Notes: generated by a model not told the origin, from the sequence alone. DNA of 64,000 bases from Roseovarius sp. MMSF_3281 (GCF_030733685.1 NZ_JASHIM010000001.1:310001-374000), one strand, 5' to 3'. Positions 7,643-17,999 are shown, counted from the stretch's first letter. Numbers and translations: made by a program.

Positions 7643-10600
7643 CGCTTTCGGATATCTCTGTTCGCCGTCCGGTGCTTGCCGCCGTGGCAAGCCTGTTGTT
7701 GATCGTCTTCGGCATCGCCGCCCTGCGCGACATCCCGGTGCGTGAATTGCCCGACGTGGACAATGCCGTCGTCACCGTCACCACGAATTACCGCGGCGCC
7801 GCCCCCGAGGTGATCGACACCGATATCACCGAAACCGTCGAAGGGGCCGTGGCCTCGATCTCGGGCATCCGGTCCATTTCATCCGAAAGCCGGCAGGGCC
7901 GTTCCCGCGTTACGATCGAGTTCGAGGCAGGCCAGGACGTTGACGTCGCCGCCAATGACGTTCGCGATGCCGTCGGGCGCGTGCGCGATGACCTCCCCGA
8001 GGAGGCCGAAGCGCCAGAGGTCGAAAAAAGCGATGCCGATGCCGACCCGGTCATGCGTCTTGCCGTCACCTCCGACCGGATGACGACGCCCGAGATCACC
8101 GATTATATCGACCGCTTTATCGTCGATCGCCTCGCCACGCTGGATGGTGTGGCCAACCTGCGCATCTATGGCGACCGGCCCTTTGCCGTGCGCATCTGGC
8201 TGGATCGCCGCGCGCTGGCCGCGCGCAAATTGACCGTGGCCGATGTGGAACGCGCGCTTTTGCGCAACAACGTGGAACTTCCCGCGGGCGAGGTGCAATC
8301 GAAAGACCGCCAGCTTTCCGTGCGCCTCAACAGCCGCCTGCAAAGCGTCGAGGATTTCCGCGACGTGGTGCTGGACCGTGTGGCGGGCTACCCCGTCCGG
8401 CTTGGCGATGTCGCGCAGGTCGCCCCCGGCGTGGCCGACGATTCCACCATCGCGCGCAGCGACGGCCGCGTTTCCATCGGCATCGCGGTGCAGCGCCAAA
8501 GCCAATCCAACACCTTGCAGATATCCAACGCCGTAAGCGCCGAGATTGATCGCCTGCGCCCCACCCTGCCCGAAGGCATGAAGATCATCGTCGGCTCGGA
8601 CGATGCGCTTTTCGTCGGGGCTTCCATCCGCGAGGTGCTGCAGGCGCTTGGCATCTCGCTTGTTCTCGTGGTGCTGGTCATCCTTGTCTTCCTGCGCTCA
8701 CTGCGTGCCACGCTGATCCCGGCCATCACCATCCCGGTTTCACTTGTCGGGGCCTTTGTCCTGATCGGCGCGTGGGGCTTTTCGCTCAATACACTAACAC
8801 TGCTGGCGCTGCTGCTGGCCATCGGTTTGGTGGTGGATGACGCCATTGTTGTTCTGGAGAATATCCAGCGCCGGATCGAGAACGGTGAAACACCCCTTGT
8901 CGCCGCCATGAAAGGCGCCCGGCAAGTGACCTTCGCGGTGCTGGCCACCTCGGCCACCCTGATCGCGGTTTTCGTGCCGCTGTCTTTCATGCCGGGGCAA
9001 GTGGGGCGGCTGTTCATCGAATTCGGCTGGGTCATGGCCGGCACGGTGGCCATCTCGACCTTCGTCGCCCTCACGGCCTGTCCTGCCCTGGCCTCCAAGG
9101 TTCTGCGCAAGGGGGCCGCCCCCGCCCCTCAGGATAGCCAAGCCCCGCGCGGCGTCGTGCAGAAAAGCTATACCGCGCTTCTGACCCGCGCCTTGCGCAT
9201 GCCCGTGGTGGTGCTGGCCCTCGCCGTCACGATCATCGGGGGCGCGGCACTGTTTTACGACGGCCTGCCCCGCGAACTGGCCCCCCGCGAAGATCGTGGT
9301 GTGGGCTTCGTGCCGCTGACCGCCCCGCAAGGCAGCACCGTGGAGTATACCGACCAGGCCGCCCGACAGGTCGAAGCCATCCTGCAACCGATGCGCGACG
9401 AAGGCATCGTCGAAACGGTTTTCACCTTTACCGGCTGGGGCAACCGGGCGTGGCGGTCCTTCGTTGTCTTCCGCCTGGCCCCGTGGGACGAGCGCAGCAC
9501 ACCCATCAGCGACGTGGTCCGCCGTATTTCCCCGCAGATGAACCAGGTCACCATTGCACGCGGCTTTCCCGTCACCCCGGCAGGGCTTGGCCTGCGCGGC
9601 AATTCCACACCTGTGCGGGTGGTGATCGGCGGCCCCGATTTCGACAGCGTCAAAGACTGGTCAACGGCGCTGCTTGAACGCGCGGAAACCATCGAAGGGC
9701 TTGTGAACCCGGAAATCGATTTCGAACAGAACCTGCCGCAACTCGACCTGCGCATCGACCGCGAACGCGCCGATGATCTGGGCATTTCTGCCGATGTGAT
9801 CGCCAACACCCTGCAAACCATGCTGGCCTCGCGGCAAATGACCACCTTCGTCAGCCGGGGCCGCGAATACCCGGTGATCGCCCAGGCGCAGGAGGACGAC
9901 CGCCGCACGCCCTCGGATATCGACAATATCTTCATTCGTGCGAGCGACGGCGAAAGCCTTGTCCCCTTGGGCGCGCTTGTCACGGTCGAAGAAAACGCCG
10001 CCGCCCCCTCGCTGCGCCGCTTCGACAGGTTACCCTCGATCCAGCTTTCCGGCGCGCTCGCCCCCGGGTATGACCTCGGGTCGGTCCTGGGCGAGTTGGA
10101 GCAGGCCGCGGCCGAGATCCTGCCTGCCGAGGCCAACCTGGGGTACGAGGGCCAATCGCGCACGTTCAAGGATACCGCCTCGGGGGCCAATATGGTTTTT
10201 GCGCTTTCGCTATTGATCGTCTTTCTGGTGCTGGCCGCCCAATTCGAAAGCTTCGTGCATCCGGTGACCATCCTGTTGACGGTGCCGGTGGGCGTTGCGG
10301 GCGCGATCTATGCCATGGCGCTTGGGGGGCTGTCGCTGAATGTTTACAGCCAGATCGGGATCATCCTTCTTATCGGGCTCGTGGCCAAGAACGGTATCCT
10401 GATTGTCGAGTTCGCCAATCAATTGCGCGACGAGGGCAAGGACATCCGCGAGGCCGTGATTGCCGCCGCCACCCTGCGCCTACGTCCGATCATGATGACC
10501 GTGCTGTCGACCGTCCTTGGCGCGCTTCCCCTCGTGCTGGCCACTGGCGCCGGGGCCGAAAGCCGCAACGCCATCGGCACGGTAATCATCGCCGGGCTTG

Positions 10601-10722
10601 CGCTTTCCGCCGTCCTGATGCTCGTGGTCACACCGGTGCTATATGACCTGCTGGCCCGCTTCACCCGGCCGCGTGGCGCCGTGGAACGCGCCCTCGAACA
10701 GGAGTTGCAAGACGCGACATGA
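7639..10722 (+). CDS. RND multidrug efflux permease (AcrB/MexB-type)
   Basis: This is a 1027-residue inner-membrane proton antiporter of the hydrophobe/amphiphile efflux class. The N-terminus ISVRRPVLAAVASLLLIVFGI is the typical first transmembrane helix. The proton-relay Asp pair is present in GLVVDDAIVVLENI, and the matching Lys occurs in GLVAKNGILIVEF in the second half. Two large periplasmic loops and twelve membrane helices fit the family length. It overlaps the adaptor gene by four bases. The substrate cannot be inferred from sequence alone. Confidence 0.94.
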   Translation: MTLSDISVRRPVLAAVASLLLIVFGIAALRDIPVRELPDVDNAVVTVTTNYRGAAPEVIDTDITETVEGAVASISGIRSISSESRQGRSRVTIEFEAGQDVDVAANDVRDAVGRVRDDLPEEAEAPEVEKSDADADPVMRLAVTSDRMTTPEITDYIDRFIVDRLATLDGVANLRIYGDRPFAVRIWLDRRALAARKLTVADVERALLRNNVELPAGEVQSKDRQLSVRLNSRLQSVEDFRDVVLDRVAGYPVRLGDVAQVAPGVADDSTIARSDGRVSIGIAVQRQSQSNTLQISNAVSAEIDRLRPTLPEGMKIIVGSDDALFVGASIREVLQALGISLVLVVLVILVFLRSLRATLIPAITIPVSLVGAFVLIGAWGFSLNTLTLLALLLAIGLVVDDAIVVLENIQRRIENGETPLVAAMKGARQVTFAVLATSATLIAVFVPLSFMPGQVGRLFIEFGWVMAGTVAISTFVALTACPALASKVLRKGAAPAPQDSQAPRGVVQKSYTALLTRALRMPVVVLALAVTIIGGAALFYDGLPRELAPREDRGVGFVPLTAPQGSTVEYTDQAARQVEAILQPMRDEGIVETVFTFTGWGNRAWRSFVVFRLAPWDERSTPISDVVRRISPQMNQVTIARGFPVTPAGLGLRGNSTPVRVVIGGPDFDSVKDWSTALLERAETIEGLVNPEIDFEQNLPQLDLRIDRERADDLGISADVIANTLQTMLASRQMTTFVSRGREYPVIAQAQEDDRRTPSDIDNIFIRASDGESLVPLGALVTVEENAAAPSLRRFDRLPSIQLSGALAPGYDLGSVLGELEQAAAEILPAEANLGYEGQSRTFKDTASGANMVFALSLLIVFLVLAAQFESFVHPVTILLTVPVGVAGAIYAMALGGLSLNVYSQIGIILLIGLVAKNGILIVEFANQLRDEGKDIREAVIAAATLRLRPIMMTVLSTVLGALPLVLATGAGAESRNAIGTVIIAGLALSAVLMLVVTPVLYDLLARFTRPRGAVERALEQELQDAT

Positions 10723-10793
10723 CGCTATCGGAAAAAACTTGCCTAACGCTGATGTGATGCGCTTGACCGTGGCATTCACGGCGCCTGCATGAG

Positions 10794-12632
10794 ATGTATG
10801 CGCCAACACTTGGAAGAAAGCTGCCTGACGTGAAAGATTCGCTGCCGAAACGTGCCTGCGCCTTGGTCTTGATGCTGGGCCTTGTGGCCATGCCCATTGG
10901 CGCGCGGCCCAGCGAGGTGCGCCTGTCGGCCCCCGGGGCCGGCGAGGATCTGGCCAACCGGCTTCGGGATGGCTCCTTGACGTTGGAAACCGCCAAGCGC
11001 GACGACGCGACACCCCAAGACATCCTGGCCGCCGCGCGCGCCGATTACGCCCGCCTGATCGGCGTGATGTTCGAAGCCGGGCGTTACGGCCCGTCGGTTC
11101 GCATTACCGTCGACGGGCGCGAGGCTGCTGCGATTCCGCCGCTTGAGGCCCCCGCCCGCATCGACGAGGTTCAAATTACCGTCGATCCCGGCCCGGCCTT
11201 CCTGTTTGACCGCGCCGAGGTGACGCCACGGGCCCCGGGCACCGAATTGCCCAAGGGGTTTCGGCGTGGGGCCCTGGCCCGCGCCGATACGATCCGTGAC
11301 GCCGCACAGGCCGGGGTCGAAGGCTGGCGCGACACCGGCCATGCCAAGGCCCGTGTCGCCGACCAATCCATCACCGCCGATCATGGCAAGCAGGCCCTCA
11401 CGGCGCGCATCGCCCTTGCGCCCGGCCCCCGCCTGCGGTTCGGCAGCCTGATCCCGCGCGGCGAAAGCCGCGTCAGGCCCGACCGCATCCGGGAAATCGC
11501 CGGCTTGCCCGAGGGCACGACTTTCGACCCCGAAGAGGTTGATCGCGCTGCCACCCGCCTGCGTCGCACCGGCACATTCCAATCCGTCGCCATGCAAGAG
11601 GCCGAAACCGCCAATCCCGATGGCACGCTCGATATCAACGCCCAGATCGTCGATGCCAAGCGCCGCCGTATCGGCTTCGGCGCCGAGCTGTCCTCGCTCG
11701 AAGGGGTGATGCTTTCGGGGTTTTGGCTTCACCGCAACCTTCTTGGCGGGGCCGAACGCCTGCGCATCGATGCCGAGGTCGGCGGCATTGGCGGCGACTC
11801 GGGCGGCATGGATTACCTTCTCAAGGGACGATTCGAACGTCCCGCCACCATCACCCCCGACACCGCCCTGTACATCGAAGGCGAACTGGCCGAAGAAGAC
11901 GAGCCCGACTACCGCGAACGCCGCGTTCGCCTTGGCGCAGGGGCCAGCCATATCTTTTCCGACACCCTCACCGGGGAAGCCGGAATTGCCTATCAATACA
12001 CCGAGATCGACGACGATCTGGGCAGCCGCACGATCGAACACCTGTTGTTTCCGACCTCGCTCACTTGGGATACCCGCGATAACACGCTGGACGCGCGCAA
12101 GGGTTTTTATGTCGCGGTCGAAGCCACCCCGTTCCTGGGCCTTGATCAAGGCGGCTCTGGTGCGCGGCTTTACACCGATGCGCGGGGTTATCTGGCCCTC
12201 GATGCCAACGACAGCGTGATCGCCGCAGCCCGCGCACAGATTGGCTCGGTCAATGGCGCGGGCCTGACGGAAGTGCCGCCCAACATGCTGTTTTTCTCGG
12301 GGGGTGCGGGTACTGTCCGGGGCCAGCCCTATCAATCGCTGGCCGTCGACCTGGGCGGCGGCAACCGTCTTGGCGGGCGGTCGTTCTTTGCCCTGTCAGG
12401 CGAAATTCGCGCCGACCTGAAAGGCAAATTCGGGGCCGTGGCCTTCGCCGATACCGGCTTTGTCGGTCAAGACAGCTGGGGCAGCCGCAACGGCGACTGG
12501 CACAGCGGTGCGGGCTTTGGCCTGCGCTATGACACCGGCATCGGCCCCATCCGGGTTGACCTTGCCACGCCGCTGGACAACGGCGCTGGCGAAGACTTCG
12601 AACTTTACATCGGTATCGGGCAGGCCTTCTGA
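10794..12632 (+). CDS. tamA: Outer-membrane assembly factor TamA (BamA/Omp85 family)
   Basis: The protein is up to 612 residues. It has a signal peptide (RACALVLMLGLVAMPIGA), POTRA-type repeats (about 60-260, ending in RIDEVQITVDPGPAFLF and LRFGSLIPRGESRVRPDRI), and a C-terminal 16-strand barrel with the Omp85 motif VRGQPYQSL and a terminal FELYIGIGQAF. A GTG at 10830 with a GAAAG sequence upstream would give a shorter n-region and may be the true start. The tamB ATG overlaps its stop, so the two are co-translated. Together they form the translocation and assembly module for autotransporters and lipid transport. Confidence 0.92.
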   Translation: MYAPTLGRKLPDVKDSLPKRACALVLMLGLVAMPIGARPSEVRLSAPGAGEDLANRLRDGSLTLETAKRDDATPQDILAAARADYARLIGVMFEAGRYGPSVRITVDGREAAAIPPLEAPARIDEVQITVDPGPAFLFDRAEVTPRAPGTELPKGFRRGALARADTIRDAAQAGVEGWRDTGHAKARVADQSITADHGKQALTARIALAPGPRLRFGSLIPRGESRVRPDRIREIAGLPEGTTFDPEEVDRAATRLRRTGTFQSVAMQEAETANPDGTLDINAQIVDAKRRRIGFGAELSSLEGVMLSGFWLHRNLLGGAERLRIDAEVGGIGGDSGGMDYLLKGRFERPATITPDTALYIEGELAEEDEPDYRERRVRLGAGASHIFSDTLTGEAGIAYQYTEIDDDLGSRTIEHLLFPTSLTWDTRDNTLDARKGFYVAVEATPFLGLDQGGSGARLYTDARGYLALDANDSVIAAARAQIGSVNGAGLTEVPPNMLFFSGGAGTVRGQPYQSLAVDLGGGNRLGGRSFFALSGEIRADLKGKFGAVAFADTGFVGQDSWGSRNGDWHSGAGFGLRYDTGIGPIRVDLATPLDNGAGEDFELYIGIGQAF

Positions 12633-15600
12633 TGCGCAGCCTTTTGATCTTCATATCCATGCTCATTTGCCTTGCCGCTCCAGCCGCCGCGCAGGACGAT
12701 GATCGCGGGCTGATCATCGGCTTTCTGGAAGACAACCTGTCGGACGCGGGCCGCGAGGTGCGCATCGAAGGGTTCCGGGGCGCGTTATCCTCGCAAGCTA
12801 CGCTGGACCGGCTGACCATCGCCGACGACGACGGCATCTGGCTTGAATTGCAGAATGCCGAACTTGATTGGACCCGCAGCGCGCTTTTGAGCGGGCGGCT
12901 CAATATCGACAAACTGACCGCCGAAGCCATCATCCTGCGCCGTCTGCCCGACGATGGCGGGCCAAGCCCGGCCGACACCGAGGCGCGAGAGTTCAACCTG
13001 CCCGACCTGCCCGTTTCGATCAACATCGGCACCCTGCGTATCGACGAGGTCACCCTCGCCGCGCCTGTGCTGGGCGAAGCTGCCGAATTCAAGTTCGAAG
13101 GCGCCATGGCGCTCGATGCCGGGGAAGGCACCGCCGAACTGGCCATCACGCGCCTCGACAAACCGGCCGAGTTGACGCTAGACGCGGGATTCGACAACTC
13201 CAGCCGCGAACTTTCCATCGACCTTGCGCTGAGCGAAGCCGAGAATGGCCTTTTGTCGCGTATAATCAACCTGCCCGGGCAACCCGCGATTGACTTTACA
13301 CTGGCCGGCAACGGGCCGTTGGATGACTACAACGCAGAACTGGCCCTTGCCTCGGACGGGGTTGAACGGTTCAGCGGCACCATCGCGACAATGCGCGAGG
13401 CCGACACCGCCACACGCCGCTTTTCGGCGGATCTTGCCGGGGATCTTCGCCCGCTGTTCCAACCAGACCTGCGGCCCTTCTTCGGGCAGGAAACCGCGCT
13501 GGAATTGCGCGCAACGCGTCGGGATGACGGGGCGCTGTCAATCTCGCGGTTCCGGGCGGAAAGCGCGGCCATGGACCTGCGCGGCGAAGCACGGATTGCC
13601 GCCGATGGCTGGCCCGAACAATTCGCGGTGACAGGGCGTATCGGCACCGACGACACCCCGACCCGCCTGCCCTTTTCCGGCCAGCCGACACAGATACAAA
13701 ACGCGCGCATAACCGCCAGCTACGACAAGGCGCAAGGCGAGGCTTGGCAAGCCCAGGTTCGGGTCGACAACCTTGAGAACGGCCCCGTGGTGGTGCGTCA
13801 GGCCGAATTCACCGCGAAGGGCAGCCTCGACAGCGATGCACCGCGCCGCTTTGACGCCGATCTCATCACCAGCCTGGCAGGCATCAGCCACAAGGACGAG
13901 GCCCTGTCGCGGGCGCTTGGCCCATCGGCCAATGCCCAGGCCCGCCTTGCATGGCGCGAGGGACAGCCCCTTGATATTCTGGACCTTGCTGCCAAGGCCG
14001 GTGACCTGACCCTTTATGGTGCCGGTCGATTGAAGGCCAGCGGCGAGGGCCTTCCGCTTTCGGTAAACCTGCGGTTGGAGGCCCCGGCGCTTGGGCGTTT
14101 CGCACCACTGGCCAACTTGCCGCTTGAAGGCGCTGCAATGCTGACGGTAATCGGCAATTCCGACCTGCTGACCGGCGCGTTCGATGGGGCGCTTTTCGCG
14201 GAAACCGCGAACCTTGGCCTTGGCAATCCAACCCTCGATCCCTTGATCGCGGGCGAAGGCCGGTTGATCCTGTCCGCCCTGCGCGATGAAAACGGCATTG
14301 CCGTCGATCAGCTTGACCTGGTCACACCCGAGGCGCAAATCCGGGCCATTGGCCATCTCAGCGGCCAATCCGGCACCCTGACCCTTGATGCCGACATCCG
14401 CGATCTTGCGCGCGCGGACATCCCGCTTGAGGGGCCCGCCCGCCTGAGCACCGCGATTGAATGGCAAAAGGACAGCCCCCTACGCCTGTCCAATCTGAAC
14501 GCCTCTGTCGCGCAAACCACGTTCAACGCCAGCGGCACGTTTGACCCCGCCGACGACAGCCTGCCGGTCACGGGCACCGCCCGGATCGACGCCCGCAACC
14601 TTGCGCAGTTCTCCCGCCTGGCCGGTCGCCCGCTTCGCGGCGCGGCGCGTTTGTCCCTTGAGGGGCTGGGCCGCATCAATGACCAGACCTTTGATCTTAC
14701 CCTTGACGGTGACGCCCAAAACCTGCGCACCTCGATTGCCTCGCTCGACGCACTTCTGACCGGGGGGGCAAGCCAGTTCTCGGGCCGGATCGCCAAGGGC
14801 GACGGCCCGATCGACCTTCGTGCCCTGACAGTCGATACCCCCGGCCTGACGCTAAGCGCCTCGGGCGATGGCCCCGGTGCACCGATCGACATCAACGCCC
14901 GGCTGGCCGATTTGGCGCGGATCGCGCCGGGGCTTTCCGGCGCGATGACGGCGCGTGGCAGTGTCCGCATCCTCGAAGACTGGGCTCGCCGAATGTCACT
15001 GACCCTCACCGCCGATGGTCCCGGCGGAACCCGGGCGGATATTTCGGGCCGTCTTGAGGATTACGGTGCCTCGATGGATCTTCAGGCCAATGGCGCCGCG
15101 CCCCTTGCCTTTGCCAACCGCTTTATCGAACCGCGCGCCATCCAGGGCACCGCCCGCTATGACCTGCGCCTCAACGGCGCGCCCAGCCTCGCCGCCCTGT
15201 CCGGCCAGATCACGACCGAGAACGCCCGCGCGACGCTGCCCACCTACGGCGTGGTGATCGAAGGGATCGACAGCCGCGTCAACCTGACGGCTGGCCGCGC
15301 CAACATTTCCGTCACCGGGCGCAGCGGCGCCGGGGGCAACCTGCAGGTGGATGGGCCGATCACCCTTGCGCCACCGTTCCAAGGCACATTGTCCATCACC
15401 CTTGATGGGCTACGCATCGTCGATCCCGACCTTTACAGAACCTCGGCCAGCGGCCGAATGACCCTCACCGGCCCCTTGGCCACGGCCCCTCGGTTGCAAG
15501 GCACCCTGCGTCTGGATGAAACCTCGATCCGAGTACCAAGCAGCAGCCCGGTCAGCACACGAGTCCTTGAAGGCGTCAACCATATCAACGACAGTCGGAC

Positions 15601-16360
15601 AGCGCGCCAGACACGCGCCAAGGCCGGCCTTGGCCTTGGTGCAGAACCCGACGAAGCGCGCGCCACCTCGCTTTCGCTTGACCTGACGATCAATGCACCC
15701 AACAGGATCTTCGTCCGGGGGCGCGGTCTGGATGCCGAACTTGGCGGTCAGCTCATCCTGCGGGGTTCGGCCTCGGATATCGCCCCATCGGGACAGTTCA
15801 GGTTGATCCGTGGCCGCTTTGACATCCTTGGCAAGCGCCTCACCCTGACCGAAGGGCAGATAACCCTGCGCGGTGCGCTTGATCCCTACCTGCGCTTCGT
15901 TGCGGAAACCGACGCCGGCGAAATCACCGCCCGAATCATCATGGAAGGGCTGGCCAGCGCGCCCGAGGTAAGCTTCACCTCCTCGCCAGAGCTGCCACAG
16001 GAAGAGGTGATCGCCCGGCTTATCTTCGGGCGTGGTCTGGACAAGATTTCAGGGTTTCAAGCGGCACAGCTTGCCTCGGCCATTGCCACCCTGCGCGGCG
16101 GCGGTCCGGGTATCCTTGGCACCTTCCGGTCGGAACTTGGCCTTGACGATCTGGATGTCACCACCACCGAAGACGGCGCCACCGAGGTCAGCGCCGGAAG
16201 CTACATATCCGATAACGTCTATTCCGAGATTTCCGCCGACAGCGACGGCCGCCAGCAGATCGAGCTGAACCTCGATGTCTCGCGCAATGTCACGGTACGC
16301 GGCAGCGCCAGCAGCGATGGCAATACCGGGATCGGGGTGTTCTTCGAAAAAGACTACTGA
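12632..16360 (+). CDS. tamB: Translocation and assembly module inner-membrane protein TamB
   Basis: This 1242-residue AsmA-like protein has an N-terminal signal anchor (LLIFISMLICLAAPAAA) and a very long series of beta-strand repeats rich in LxLxA patterns. It ends in the conserved TamB (DUF490) domain, seen in the segments RGLDAELGGQLILRGSAS, RLIRGRFDILGKRL and the final NIGIGVFFEKDY-like strand. It spans the periplasm as a beta-taco groove and partners with TamA. The start overlaps the tamA stop by one base, and the length is within the usual range of TamB proteins. Confidence 0.92.
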   Translation: MRSLLIFISMLICLAAPAAAQDDDRGLIIGFLEDNLSDAGREVRIEGFRGALSSQATLDRLTIADDDGIWLELQNAELDWTRSALLSGRLNIDKLTAEAIILRRLPDDGGPSPADTEAREFNLPDLPVSINIGTLRIDEVTLAAPVLGEAAEFKFEGAMALDAGEGTAELAITRLDKPAELTLDAGFDNSSRELSIDLALSEAENGLLSRIINLPGQPAIDFTLAGNGPLDDYNAELALASDGVERFSGTIATMREADTATRRFSADLAGDLRPLFQPDLRPFFGQETALELRATRRDDGALSISRFRAESAAMDLRGEARIAADGWPEQFAVTGRIGTDDTPTRLPFSGQPTQIQNARITASYDKAQGEAWQAQVRVDNLENGPVVVRQAEFTAKGSLDSDAPRRFDADLITSLAGISHKDEALSRALGPSANAQARLAWREGQPLDILDLAAKAGDLTLYGAGRLKASGEGLPLSVNLRLEAPALGRFAPLANLPLEGAAMLTVIGNSDLLTGAFDGALFAETANLGLGNPTLDPLIAGEGRLILSALRDENGIAVDQLDLVTPEAQIRAIGHLSGQSGTLTLDADIRDLARADIPLEGPARLSTAIEWQKDSPLRLSNLNASVAQTTFNASGTFDPADDSLPVTGTARIDARNLAQFSRLAGRPLRGAARLSLEGLGRINDQTFDLTLDGDAQNLRTSIASLDALLTGGASQFSGRIAKGDGPIDLRALTVDTPGLTLSASGDGPGAPIDINARLADLARIAPGLSGAMTARGSVRILEDWARRMSLTLTADGPGGTRADISGRLEDYGASMDLQANGAAPLAFANRFIEPRAIQGTARYDLRLNGAPSLAALSGQITTENARATLPTYGVVIEGIDSRVNLTAGRANISVTGRSGAGGNLQVDGPITLAPPFQGTLSITLDGLRIVDPDLYRTSASGRMTLTGPLATAPRLQGTLRLDETSIRVPSSSPVSTRVLEGVNHINDSRTARQTRAKAGLGLGAEPDEARATSLSLDLTINAPNRIFVRGRGLDAELGGQLILRGSASDIAPSGQFRLIRGRFDILGKRLTLTEGQITLRGALDPYLRFVAETDAGEITARIIMEGLASAPEVSFTSSPELPQEEVIARLIFGRGLDKISGFQAAQLASAIATLRGGGPGILGTFRSELGLDDLDVTTTEDGATEVSAGSYISDNVYSEISADSDGRQQIELNLDVSRNVTVRGSASSDGNTGIGVFFEKDY

Positions 16361-16366
16361 CCGGGA

Positions 16367-16873
16367 TCACAGGGGATAGCCGCGCTCGCGAATGACAGCC
16401 CAGATATCAAGGTTCAATTGCCGCAACCGGCCAATCGTCTTGTCGATCTGCGCAAGCTGATCCTCGCCCGCGGGTTCCTGTTTGCCCATGATGATCTCAT
16501 CCTTTCGGTCGGCAATCCGCATCATGATGGTCTGCGGCGTGCCCCCTTCGGGATCAAAGGAATAGATGCAATGGTTGTACTTGTTGCGCAGCCTTGATTC
16601 CTTGCGAAACCTTTGCGTCAGCCGGGTAACGGCACGCCGCTCCTCCTCGGGCACGCGCGACAGTTTCGACAAGCGATCCACCAGGTCAAGCCGCGCCGCC
16701 GTGGTGTTCAGCGTCAGGAAAACGACAACGGCGGTTTCCTTGTCCATCCCCGCCAAGCCCGCCATGACATGGATGAACAGGCTTTCGGTATTGGTCCAGG
16801 TGTAATTCAAGCGCCCCACGCGAAGCAGGATGTCATCAAGGGGATCGTGTTCAGTGGCGGCGGTGCTGGACAT
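16367..16873 (-). CDS. Conserved protein of unknown function, coupled to the LuxR-type regulator
   Basis: The 168-residue protein is mostly helical and soluble, with no signal peptide or clear motif. It contains ILLRVGRLNYTWTNTESLFIHVMAGLAG and a basic central segment RFRKESRLRNKYNH. The gene overlaps the end of the upstream LuxR-type regulator by 23 bases, so the two are very probably co-expressed and related in function. I do not recognise a characterised family. Its location beside the secretion locus suggests, but does not show, a role in its control. Confidence 0.75.
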   Translation of the reverse strand: MSSTAATEHDPLDDILLRVGRLNYTWTNTESLFIHVMAGLAGMDKETAVVVFLTLNTTAARLDLVDRLSKLSRVPEEERRAVTRLTQRFRKESRLRNKYNHCIYSFDPEGGTPQTIMMRIADRKDEIIMGKQEPAGEDQLAQIDKTIGRLRQLNLDIWAVIRERGYPL

Positions 16874-17558
16874 GGATCATCGCCGCCTCGGTCCGGTTAT
16901 GAACACCCAGCTTGGAAATGATGTTCCGCAAATGCAGCTTCACGGTATTCTCCGACAGTTCCAGCCGCGCGGCGATTTCCTTGTTCTGGCAGCCGCCCGC
17001 GACAAGCTCCAGTACCTCGCGTTCGCGGGGCGTCAAACAGGCCAGCCGGTCCACCTCGTCGGGGGTATCCAGCGGCGCTGACGCCGGGCGCGACATCAGG
17101 TCCGGCGACACGTAGTGATGCCCCGTCAAACATAATTTCAAAACCGAGATCCAGCCGTCGATCCCCATGTTCAGGGGAAACAAGCTTCCCAATGGATCGG
17201 GATAGGCGGAATTCTCCATCAATCGCGCGGCGCGTCCGGCGTTGCTGAAGGCGCAGGCAAACTGCGTTCCGATGTTCCGCGTCAACCACCGCGCCTGTAC
17301 GACGTCCAGCGCCTCGGCCGCGGATTCGTCCAAAACGATCAGCCGCAGGTAATCCCGCCACTGCGGACCGGCGGCCATCACCTCGTGAACATCGTCGAAC
17401 TTGGTGACATGAACCCCGGGCAATTCCGCCTCGGTCGCGCGGCACAAGCAATCGGAAAACAGGTGCCGCCGCGAAACGAACCCAAGTGACGCTTCTATCG
17501 GCACTGGTTGCGCCGCAGGCTCACGTTCTTCCCCGGTCAATATTCTATCGCTATACAT
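16851..17558 (-). CDS. LuxR-family transcriptional regulator with degenerate receiver-like N-terminus
   Basis: This is a 235-residue regulator. The C-terminal helix-turn-helix (about 165-230) carries LTPREREVLELVAGGCQNKEIAARLE followed by SENTVKLHLRNIISKLGVHNRTEA, which is diagnostic for the LuxR/CsgD-type fold. The N-terminal half has a receiver-like pattern but no clear DD pocket or phospho-Asp, as in CsgD- or VpsT-like biofilm regulators. It is divergent from the low-complexity secreted protein gene across a 441-bp region with a palindrome, so control of that locus is likely. The comparison with CsgD is by analogy only. Confidence 0.85.
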   Translation of the reverse strand: MYSDRILTGEEREPAAQPVPIEASLGFVSRRHLFSDCLCRATEAELPGVHVTKFDDVHEVMAAGPQWRDYLRLIVLDESAAEALDVVQARWLTRNIGTQFACAFSNAGRAARLMENSAYPDPLGSLFPLNMGIDGWISVLKLCLTGHHYVSPDLMSRPASAPLDTPDEVDRLACLTPREREVLELVAGGCQNKEIAARLELSENTVKLHLRNIISKLGVHNRTEAAMIHVQHRRH

Positions 17559-17999
17559 TTCAATCGCTCCCCAGTTCTAGCAACAGGCTTCGAAATTCCC
17601 CCCAACCTGCCTTGGGACTGCTCGATCTCAACGCGACTATGCCAAGGTTGTCACCCATTGGCATTAACCATTGTCAATGGAACGAAAGTCGGACCTACCC
17701 AAAGGAAGCGGGCCCATCACCCACCCTATCCGCGTGGGCTAGTCCCAATTGCCGACTGTTTTTGAATCACCTTCAGACTGATCCTGACTGGGTTGCGGCC
17801 TGTCCCCAACAGCCTGCAGCACCAAGGGCAAACGCCCATGAAAGGAGGTGACAGAAACTGCAATGTCCCCGGACAGCCAAAGGGCAAAGCCCCGAAAAAC
17901 TGTCCTTATCCACCACAACAAATCAACCACGCATCCCCGACATGTCACTTGATAGAAGAGTGGTGACCCGAGGATGCCCAACAAAAAGGGAGCCACACC
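17559..17999. promoter_or_regulatory. 441-bp divergent regulatory region of the secretion locus
   Basis: No convincing gene lies here. It holds a perfect 6-1-6 palindrome CCATTG-T-CAATGG (17668-17680), and a direct copy of CCATTG lies 13 bases earlier (17655-17660), so this is a likely operator. A very strong Shine-Dalgarno-like sequence, AAAGGAGGTGA (17841-17851), lies upstream of two short open frames: a 43-codon frame starting at 17838, which overlaps the motif, and a 29-codon frame starting at 17863, which is spaced too far from it. An imperfect inverted repeat, GTCACT...AGTGGTGAC, occurs near 17944-17966. The ATG at 18000 has AAAGGGAG upstream. The region may form a long regulated leader. 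Confidence 0.5.
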
